A stretch of 64,000 nucleotides of DNA, from assembly GCF_964204645.1 (NCBI RefSeq), contig NC_134035.1:1378001-1442000 (forward strand), written 5' to 3'. Both the position numbers and the translations under genes were made by a program. Source of the DNA: Tubulanus polymorphus (Eukaryota; Nemertea; Palaeonemertea; Tubulaniformes; Tubulanidae). Positions 55,911 to 64,000 of the stretch are shown piece after piece; positions within the stretch are counted from its first letter, which is position 1; every line of letters starts with the position of its first letter. Below the pieces are notes generated by a model that did not search any database, was not told the DNA's origin, and saw only the letters and a list, made by a program, of their open reading frames with translations.

Positions 55911-56599
55911 CCACAGTAAAAATACCGCGATCAATTCAATCTCGACCGTCTAGGTCTGCCCCTATGTATAAAGATAGCGTGGAAAACGTGAACTAACATA
56001 ATACTCGCTGGCCAGAGTCTTCGAACGGCCGTAGTGGACGAACTAATTACCGATTTGCGGGCCGGATTCCGAGGAAATTTCTCAAACTCTGAAAACTGCT
56101 CTGAAATGTTTGAACCAAACAATTTTTCTATAGAAGAATAAGCCTTAAAAGAGTTAATTTGAATCGGGGTATTTCTAGTATGGTCTGGGAGAGAGCGACA
56201 GGTGTTTGTAAGTTCCCTGTTTATTTGCGCGCAAATAGACTATAATCGAAGAAAAAATATGGACATTTTGTCAATTTTATCATTCAAAAATGTAAACGAA
56301 TAAGTTATTCTGTATATAAATACTACATTTATTGATAAGTAAGTGAATTTTAGCTAAAAAGAATTAAATATGTTACCTAAAAAATTAGGAAATATCATAA
56401 AAAATTCAGAACGTTTTCATAGTATCATATTCAATCAGAATTAGGCGCCACACTGGTCCGTATTGTACGTAATAAGGAAATTTAAATTCCGGCGGTAAAT
56501 ATGCGCCACTATTTTAGTTCACAGAAATTCCGCTATCGTAATTCATAGGGGCAGCACTGTACGGTAGATATCTAACTCGGCCTCGCTATCTTACTGTGG
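55911..56599. mobile_element. ~700-bp inverted-end module in array unit 3
   Basis: Same ends. This is the part of unit 3 that differs most from unit 2; for example the inner GTGCTGCCCC reads GGTCTGCCCC. Confidence 0.65.
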
Positions 56600-57309
56600 A
56601 ATGCGAGTAATAAAGATATTTTTCTTAGCCGAATTTCGTTCAATGTTTAATACGATTCGATTGTATATGAATAATTCTATTATCGTTTAAGGTTTTTTGA
56701 AGGGGATCATCCTTTTAAAACGAATTTCAAACCATTTTTAATAGAACTCTTTTGTCAGCGGAATGTATTAGCATCCGGTAAAGCGATAGGCTCACATGCC
56801 AAAGGAAGAATTCTGAGCAAATTAAATTTTATTCTCTAAAATAGTGCATTCAACTACCACTAATTCACTGTAACCAGAAAAAAATGCTCTGAAACTATTA
56901 AAGGAATAACTTTCTAGTAGGCTTAAGGCTTAAGAGTAAATTTGAATCGGGGATATTCCTAGTTTCGTCTGGGAGAGAACAACAGGTTCTAGATGCCACG
57001 CAGTTTTTTTTCAGTTGCCCTGTTTTTAGTTCAAAAGCAAATCGGTAGTGTCACATATTTAGTCCTCGTAAAGTTCACTATAACTGAAGTCAAGTTCTCC
57101 CAATATGTGTTCGATTGTTTGTTTATCCTCTCGGTGAGTTCTAACGCTGCCAACATCCAGTTCGATGTAGTCCTGATCAACAAACAAAAATGTCAATATA
57201 TAGTTCCTAATGATGACAAACATCCTAAAAACAGACATGACAGTCATTTTGGCCAAATTTTCATCTTCAGGAAATATGTGGTAATGTATTCTGATGGTGA
57301 AGAGTAAGA

Positions 57310-58500
57310 AGTGAATGGTGATAGCCCTCAGTCGGCTGAGAAATACTGTTACGCCAAACAGGAAAAAATCCTGATCAAATAAAATCCAAGAAAGACTGGA
57401 AACATTTTTTTTCGTATATATACATATTTACTATTTATATTCATCTTAAGAATAATAATTAAGTGTGTTCTGCGTTAAACCGTTTCAAACGCGGAGAAAA
57501 AAGAACTTATCAATTACTACTCGTTAAAAATAAAGTAATATCGACGTAAAGTACGTCGAGAAATTTAGGAACGGATGACGGGTCGCCATCGTCGGGCGAA
57601 TATGAAATAAATAATGAAGCAAAATCTACAAGCCCGCAATATAAACACTGTTTGTTTAGAGATAGGAATAATATCTCAATGAATAAGATAAAAATGAAAA
57701 TTTTCAACCCTCACTTTAAGAGACATTATGATTTTTGAAAAAAAGAGTTACATCAATATTTCAAAAATTTCCACAAATTTTGAACATTTGTTCATTGCCA
57801 GGTACCAGGTACCAGGTACATGATTAGGAAATCTGTTACAGTGTGGACCCCACTTTACTAGGCACCGGTCGATTATGTGTAAATTAATAAAATCCATAAA
57901 TCTCAATTTCGGTGAAACATTTTCAGTCCAAAAAAAGTTTCCGAGTTCCCCAAATTTCAGAATGGTATCTGGACAGCTCCGGCCAGCTCTGGTCAGCAGA
58001 ATATCTAAATCATCAAAGCAATTTTGTTCAAAGTTGACCCAGCCGGCCGCCTATCTACCCTGTACATTACTTTTTAAAATGTGATTAATTTGACCATAAC
58101 AGACCCGGCCGCTATAGAAATGAACTGATTACAAATTTCATCATATTTTACAAAAACGACCCGGCCGCTGCGGAGAAACAAGGTACGATTTATGTTTAGC
58201 CATACGAACGGTGTTTCATCATATATTATTGAAGGTAATAAATTACCATTGTTATTGAATTATCAATCATTTTGACTAGATATATATATTTATCGGGCGC
58301 CGAGCAAAGACAACCGATACGATAGTTATATTGATAAATAAACACGGCAACGTTCTAAAATAGCTAGTTTATAATCGTCTTGTAAACAAGTGACAAGTTC
58401 TATTAATCGTTACAGGATATTATTATTATTATGATTTTTGTTTTATTGATATGGGTACAGATCGTTGTTATACTGATTTTCATTTCATTTCATTATCATA
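57310..58500. other. Sequence between the array and the next miniature element
   Basis: AT-rich. Contains a GGTACCAGGTACCAGGTAC triple repeat at about 57801 and, at 58030-58190, three CCGGCCGC phrases with CTATCTACCCTGTACAT, shared in inverted form with about 880-930. No gene seen. Confidence 0.5.
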
Positions 58501-58501
58501 C

Positions 58502-58785
58502 CATCCTCCATCGGCAGGGAGTCGATCCTGATGGCATTGTTAGATTCACCCACAGCATGAAACCCTACCTCGCTATGCACAGGCTTGCGCTGCCAATCAG
58601 ATTGCCCGTTGTATAAACGCTGAGGCAAATTTCACGGATAAACTATTACCGGAGAAACCAGAGCTAAAATAAAACTGGATTTCTGATTGGCTGATAATGA
58701 CATCATCTAAGCTGCACGGTCTAGTGGGGCAGGGTTTTGTACGGTGGTGATGCCGTCAGTTTCAAATCCCTGCCAGGGGAGGATG
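58502..58785. mobile_element. Long-TIR miniature element, copy 2
   Basis: Ends CATCCTCCATCGGCAGGGAG and TCCCTGCCAGGGGAGGATG are inverted repeats. The inner phrases (GGATTTCTGATTGGCTGATA, GCACGGTCTAGTGGGGCAGG) match 34811-35140. Better preserved than copy 1. Confidence 0.8.
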
Positions 58786-59759
58786 CATCATACAACAATG
58801 CTACTGCTGCTACTAGAGATATCGATACGCAACAATCGACAAAAACTGGAGTCAAAAAATTTCTCAATAGGGATCATTCATTTATTTCGTACGCATAAAA
58901 TTTGAATTTTTCAACCCCCCCTCCCCCTCTGTACGCAAAATCAGCCATTTTTTCGTATACATAAAGCATTACAGTACGCAATTGCTTTGACCCCTCCCCC
59001 TCCCCTAATGCGTACGTTATAAATGAATGAACCCATATCAAATAGATCTCAATTTGTGCTGCTAGAATTTAATTTAGATAACTTAAGCAATCATCAGAGG
59101 GCGGAGTTTCATTGTATCATCGACAGGTAAAATAATCGCAGGAAAGAGTGTGAATTCGAGCGGGCTGGCTAACGATAAAATAAACACAGAATTAAATAAA
59201 ACAGATTGAAATGAAGAGTGAACACATCTCATTTCTCTATAGACTGACTTCACTTTACAGTAACTGATGTCAAGACTAAATGGCCCCGAGGAATTTAGAG
59301 GGTCATTCTACTGTGCAGCGTGCCCCCCACCTCGCGATTGTAGTTCCATACAATTACACATTGTTATATCACAAAAACGACACCACCACAACGAGACAAA
59401 AATGAACTCTTTTCGAAAAAGAAAATATGAAAAAATATCACAGAAAACTGGACAGAAAGCTCGTTGAAATTCGTAGCAATTAACTCACCGCAAAATCTGC
59501 AGCCCGGATCCTGAAGCCGTTCAGAAATTGGGTTATTTTTATCACCAGTCTTCCGAATCATGAAATAATGTTTCAATTACTAGGCTATTGTTTAATCAAA
59601 TTGTTCACTATAAGGCGAAGCACACGCTCGAAAGAAAGACAGCACAGTATTAATCATAATTAATGTAGTATTTACTCTACTGAATACCTGAGAAACACCT
59701 CTCCATTTCATCATTCTAAAACGATTAGTTTAAGCATCACAGCGAATGCATACTCTATA

Positions 59760-60104
59760 GCCGCGATCACACGAGCATTTCTCATCCACGACAACAACTG
59801 TTCACACGGGTGCCAAATGGGACCGTGCCGCCTGCTTGACCTGACCAAAAATGTCACACTAGGCCCGAGCCAGATTTAAATAGCACGGGTCATTGCGTAT
59901 GACTCACTTCATTTTTCCCACAAAATTTTCAAAAACTTCCATGACGTAAATTTCAACTGGTTCCTGAAGTGACTCACTTCGCTTTGTTTAAGCATTGTTT
60001 AGTATCGAGTGAGTGGTTTACGTGTGAATGCGCGCTCTGATTAGGCACGGGCCAAATTTGACTCAGGTGTGATCCGAGTCAAATCATCTCCGCATGATCG
60101 CGGC
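59760..60104. mobile_element. ~345-bp miniature element, GCCGCGATCA ends
   Basis: Begins GCCGCGATCACACGAG, ends CGCATGATCGCGGC. A related end (AAATCATCTCCGTGTGATCA plus CGGC) occurs alone near 32965, so the family is dispersed. Confidence 0.7.
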
Positions 60105-61263
60105 TTCACTATATCTAACAACTCTCTCGGTCTCCGTAAGTAAAAAGCCTTTAAAAATTAGCGACGATTGAAATTTTAACCCGAACGTCGTTGACATAAA
60201 TTAAATGATTGCCTCAACCACACACACGCATATAAGCGTCAAGTTAAACTAACAGCGCCCTCTATAGGGAATCATCATCCCTGATTTGGACCAAGTTTAA
60301 GAAACGCATGTTTAACAACACTTGACCGCACAGAAAATACATATATCATCTAAAGTTACCCATGGCCAGTGTCGATTTGAACTTAGTAAAATTAGAATAA
60401 CACAATTCTACGCTGAATCAAGCAGGTTCAACGAAAGGCGATACAAACGAATTCAATTCTAAAGCAGAGTGCGATTAAATCTAGTTTTGCTTTGAAAATG
60501 ACGCTACATTTAGGCGAAATTTTTACGATGTGTTGAAAAATGCCGACCACGGAGCCTCACCGACGAACAGGTTTCATTTCTTCTCTCTTCGATTGCTCCG
60601 ATTGTTTACGCGTGACCGGACCACATCCGTAAACCGGACCACCGGACCAATACGAGTTTGTGTGTGAGTTCATTTCTGGTTCTCAAATCGATCACAGCCG
60701 TTTGCTACATACAGACATACGCATACATACATTACAGAAAAATATAATTATCATCGATAATAATAATAATATTAATAATAATAATAATAATAATAATATA
60801 TCGTATAATTACATTATGTTTTTAAACTATTTACAACTAGTTTCGTATCGTAACCAATTAATGAATTAACGAATAATATCGACGACGTTAAGATCATTGT
60901 TATTTGTTGTGCCGAACTACACGATCGGCATTTCGAAATAGATTACGGGGGATGATCGAGGGTCTGATTCAGGGAGGGGTGTACACCCAAAATATGGAAA
61001 ATAATCACAATTAAAAAGGCAACCCGAAAGAAAGAAAACTCTTCGAAAAACAATTAACTTGTCATTTTTAGTAGGTAGGCGATGATCACCCCTGGACCCT
61101 CCCCTTGATTTCACGACATACATTCGCAGACCTCGCAAGATCTCGTCGTTCAAGCTAGTTCAGCCACTGATAAATAGATGGCAGCGTGTGCGTATTTAAA
61201 CTACCGCGTCCGAACGAACGAACGAACGAACGATTCTTAAGTCACAATATAATCCTATACGTG

Positions 61264-61267
<4 letters not shown>

Positions 61268-61307
<40 letters not shown>
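61268..61307. repeat. (TA)n microsatellite
   Basis: About 20 TA units. Confidence 0.95.
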
Positions 61308-61311
<4 letters not shown>

Positions 61312-61959
61312 ATATATATGATATGTTTTTAACGTGATACATTCAAGCTCGAAGGAGGACAAATTTAAACTAACAACCAATAAAACCCAATAGACACAGT
61401 TACAGCTTAAGCGTACATCAGGTCGACACTTCCACCCTCTATCTACTTCAAATACGATTAAAATGCAACGACAAATACCGACATAAATATTATGTCCATG
61501 TTTTTTTCTTTTGTCTAAGATAAAGCACTAGAAACCGATCGATAAAACCGAAACCCCCCGGGGGAAGAAGAATTTGCGTGGCGCGTCAAGTTTTGAGCAC
61601 GTAACGTTTGTTTTTCGCGCCGAAAAAAATACGACAATGTTTTATCTAATAATTCGCGTTAACGACGACAACCATCAAATACTGGCAATTAAATTTTGTA
61701 AAGAAGAACGGTCTATAGTGTGCTTGAAAATCATATTCTTAGACGCTTTCGATCTTTTGAGGACTTGAACCGCTGAATCTTTGAACCGATTGCTCAAATG
61801 TTGGTTTAAGTTATCCATCGTACTGGAAATCTTAATTGCCACTAAGTCAACTTGGCACAATTCAAACGGAAACTCTAAGCAACTCTTTCCTGTACTATAG
61901 CATTTATCAAGGCTTGGAAAAGATATTGACACTCTATGACGATCTAATTGTACTGTAAC

Positions 61960-62400
61960 GCAATGATCTAGCCAGTGTCGCACAACTTTAAGGACAAGTT
62001 TAATCTAGTGGGCATTGGATGATTTATTGTGACACAATGATCTAGCCAGTGTCGCTATCTATAGGGTCAAGTTTAATCTAGTGGATATTGGATGATCTAT
62101 TGTGACACAATGATCTAGCTAGAGTCGCCATCTATAGGGTCAAGTTTAATCTAGTGGATATTGGATGATCTATTGTGACACAATGATCTAGCCAGAGTCG
62201 CCATCTATAGGGTCAAGTTTAATCTAGTGGATATTGGATGATCTATTGCGACACAATGATCTAGCCAGTGTCGCTATCTATAGGGTCAAGTTTAATCTAG
62301 TGGATATTGGATGATCTATTGCGACACAATGATCTAGCCAGTGTCGCTATCTATAGGGTCAATCCTATTCTAGTAGGTACTGGACCATCTAATTGTTACA
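61960..62400 (+). repeat. 73-bp tandem array, six copies
   Basis: TCTAGCCAGTGTCGC(T/C)ATCT recurs near 61967, 62041, 62112, 62187, 62260 and 62332, with TATAGGGTCAAGTTTAATCT and AGTGGATATTGGATGATC between. Edge copies are the most diverged. Confidence 0.95.
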
Positions 62401-63363
62401 ATATGTGATAAAGACAAAGTTCGGTTGTATAGGAAAGTTACAAGCAACGACTCGAGCAGTCCGCCTCACTCAAGAGATTGAACAAACCATAATCATGATG
62501 ATAATTAACATCCGTTTTTGAATACGTAACAAAATCTACACGTGTTTTAGATCGAATCGGATTTATTCCGACGAACATCGACGAGACCCGGAGAAATACT
62601 ACGGAGGAACACGACTCCAGCCGTTGTAAGATTCCGCGGGACGCGGTGAACGATGAAGTCTTCATAACGCCGCCCCTTTTAACGAGGAAGCAGAAAATCC
62701 GTCGACAACTAACGTAATAACGATGGCAACAATTCTGACCCTTAGGAAAAACATCATCACAACACACGCGCACGTCTGCTATTAAAACACGGTTAATACG
62801 TTATTAGTACACTGATAATAATTGGCCCCGAGATCCACACACAACCACGCATGCACAAATCCCTACGATAAACTACAGATGTGGAAGGAATCGCGAACCG
62901 CCAAATATGGGTATCGAATTCATTCATACGACAACGCACGTCCAGATCCAGATTTTCATCCTATCCAAATACACACTCGTCTGTTTTATAACAAATTTCC
63001 CATAAATTTCATCCAAAAAGAAATTCGCCAAAATAAATGTTAACTTACATAGAACACTTAATTTCGCGTAATTACGTTGATCGGGATTATAAGCGGGCGT
63101 CGCGGTAGAATGTAATAACCGGTAGCTAAGCGGATATCATAGTCATGTTTTTAGAAGAAGCTGTCGTCCGTCGATGATGGCACGAAATTTTTTTCGTTTT
63201 TGAAAAAAAAACCAACGTCGTATAGCGCGTAATATACACATGTATATAACCAGGTTTTAGAGAGATATGCACAATGTCGTATCTTATATCAATCAAAATG
63301 TCTACCACACAAATTCTTTCAATCACGCTCGGTATGTTATCAACAGCAGTCTGCAGGCTCGGC

Positions 63364-63365
<2 letters not shown>

Positions 63366-63394
<29 letters not shown>
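63366..63394 (-). repeat. (CTG)n in the NDR kinase 3' UTR
   Basis: About nine CAG units on the + strand, i.e. CUG in the kinase mRNA, 18 bases after its stop codon. It is outside the coding frame, so no poly-amino-acid tract is made. Confidence 0.85.
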
Positions 63395-63411
63395 GATTGT
63401 GTGCACGGTTC

Positions 63412-63702
63412 CTAGCTTTTCGACGATGGTTTTATGCCGCGTTGCGTCAGTCCCTCGAAACTTTTAAATGTATAGTTCATGAATACTAAATCCTTATATT
63501 TGGCATCGGTTTCTCCTTCTTTCGGTTCAGCTGTAAAAAAAGAAGAAAAAAAGTTTTTGTGAATCTGAAAATTTCGACTTTATCGTGAAAAGATTGTCGT
63601 AAGAAGAACTTACGCCATTTAAGGTCAACTTCGGGGAATTCGTCGAAGTTTGACGTGTCGTCTATACTTTTCACTACGATAGAAATAGCGGCTGGACGGT
63701 CG
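63412..63702 (-). CDS. STK38-like: NDR-family Ser/Thr kinase, last two coding exons
   Basis: AGC-group kinase of the NDR/LATS family (Hippo-related control of morphology and cell cycle). Exons on the minus strand: 63702-63614 and 63530-63412 (TAG), joined by an 83-bp GT-AG intron that splits a codon (C|CT, Pro). The product reads DRPAAISIVVKSIDDTSNFD, then EFPEVDLKW, an acidic linker, and DLVFMNYTFKSFEGLTQRG before a short Ser/Lys tail. DDTSNFDEFPE and the hydrophobic motif F-x-N-Y-T-F/Y-K-x-F-E-G-L are diagnostic of NDR1/NDR2 rather than LATS. The Thr in NYTF is the site phosphorylated by MST-type kinases (Thr444 in human NDR1). The kinase domain lies beyond the right edge. Confidence 0.95.
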
Positions 63703-64000
63703 CTGAAATATCAGAGACAAGAACATCAGTCATCCATCTCAAACATCTCCAGAGTTGGTCAGTAAACGGTTAATATTTGACTCTTTAGTTTTAACATCGG
63801 AAATGAACTACATTTTAAGACTATACTCATCAACAGGGTCGTTACAGATGTGTCTAGGAGTTTTCACAGAGTTTTTGGGCATTTAGCTCAAATTAAAAGA
63901 GTTTAGAGCTCTTCTAAAAGCATTTACTATCTATGAGTTTTAAGGAATCCAAGAGTCATAGGGACCCTTATCAGAATTTTAAGAACTGCATGATTAAACT
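63703..64000 (-). other. NDR kinase intron (partial)
   Basis: AT-rich sequence upstream of the acceptor at 63703-63705; no further exon found before the window edge. Confidence 0.6.

Larger units (their letters stand above)
47577..57250 (+). repeat. Tandem array of ~3-kb units (three full, one partial)
   Basis: Units start at GAAGTCAAGTTCTCCCAATA: 47577 (unit 1, ~3.30 kb), 50873 (unit 2, ~3.02 kb), 53897 (unit 3, ~3.19 kb) and 57085 (unit 4, ends near 57250). Each unit has, in order: a ~900-bp AT-rich part with GGGGTGCTGATCACAAATCTG-like and GGGGGGACCCCCTAAATTTT phrases; a strip of TAGTC(C/T)GGTTAGTTCAC copies; a GAGAGGTTGAGGGAGGATGG minisatellite; and a ~700-bp part with inverted ends. Small ORFs (60-92 codons) repeat with the unit but have no codon-like conservation and are judged non-coding. 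I know no family match. Confidence 0.95.
58790..63411 (-). other. Downstream / putative 3' UTR side of the NDR kinase gene
   Basis: No coding exon recognised. Holds the miniature element at 59760-60104, an (AAT)n stretch near 60755-60797, a (TA)n run at 61268-61307, the 73-bp array at 61960-62400 and a CAG tract at 63366-63394. Several minus-strand AATAAA motifs exist (for example complement of 62562-62567), so the 3' UTR end cannot be fixed. Confidence 0.45.

Overview
This is a eukaryotic (metazoan) nuclear genome window. Genes are split by many GT-AG introns of 0.1 to 4 kb, intergenic and intronic DNA is AT-rich, and there are many short palindromic transposon remnants, microsatellites and minisatellites. 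Protein sequences are closest to animal orthologues as I remember them. A spiralian or other marine invertebrate is plausible, but the species cannot be fixed from the sequence alone.

Three protein-coding genes are secure. (1) 498-3799, + strand: the last seven coding exons of CPSF3/CPSF73, the pre-mRNA 3'-end endonuclease; its 5' half lies off the left edge. (2) 19744-36486, + strand: a complete choline/ethanolamine kinase gene (CHKA/CHKB type), nine coding positions, 468 or 470 residues, with 3' UTR and poly(A) signal at 38443. (3) 63412-63702, - strand: the last two coding exons of an NDR-family kinase (STK38/STK38L/tricornered), convergent with the choline kinase.

The most interesting signal is in the choline kinase gene. 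The exon encoding the segment just after the catalytic DFE motif occurs twice, at 28989-29097 and 30962-31076. Both copies have the same intron phases and consensus splice sites, and both keep the pocket Glu and Tyr, but they differ strongly elsewhere. Using both or neither gives an in-frame stop almost at once, so only one-or-the-other transcripts are productive. This looks like a pair of mutually exclusive exons that swap part of the substrate-pocket region of a metabolic kinase.

Layout of the rest: 3.8-6.2 kb has intergenic DNA, LINE-tail fragments in inverted arrangement and a possible small membrane-protein ORF; 6.2-9.2 kb is a degenerate AT-rich repeat field ending in a long TA microsatellite; 9.8-10.8 kb has four ~240-bp units that each look like an exon with splice sites; 12.4-15.4 kb is a degenerate ~0.9-kb repeat field with two recent interleaved duplications; 15.6-19.6 kb has palindromic elements and two short tandem arrays upstream of the kinase. 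Kinase introns carry TTAA-flanked (piggyBac-like) miniature elements, several other foldback families and a 27-bp minisatellite. Directly after the kinase poly(A) signal lies a ~600-bp TGATCA-rich tandem array. 40-47 kb holds foldbacks, a tRNA-derived SINE, a 30-unit CTG tract, minisatellites and a few weak ORFs. 47.6-57.2 kb is a tandem array of ~3-kb units, the two central ones almost identical over most of their length. 57.2-63.4 kb is downstream of the NDR kinase and holds further miniature elements and a 73-bp tandem array. Two foldbacks (22.7 and 39.9 kb) contain a hammerhead-ribozyme-like core.
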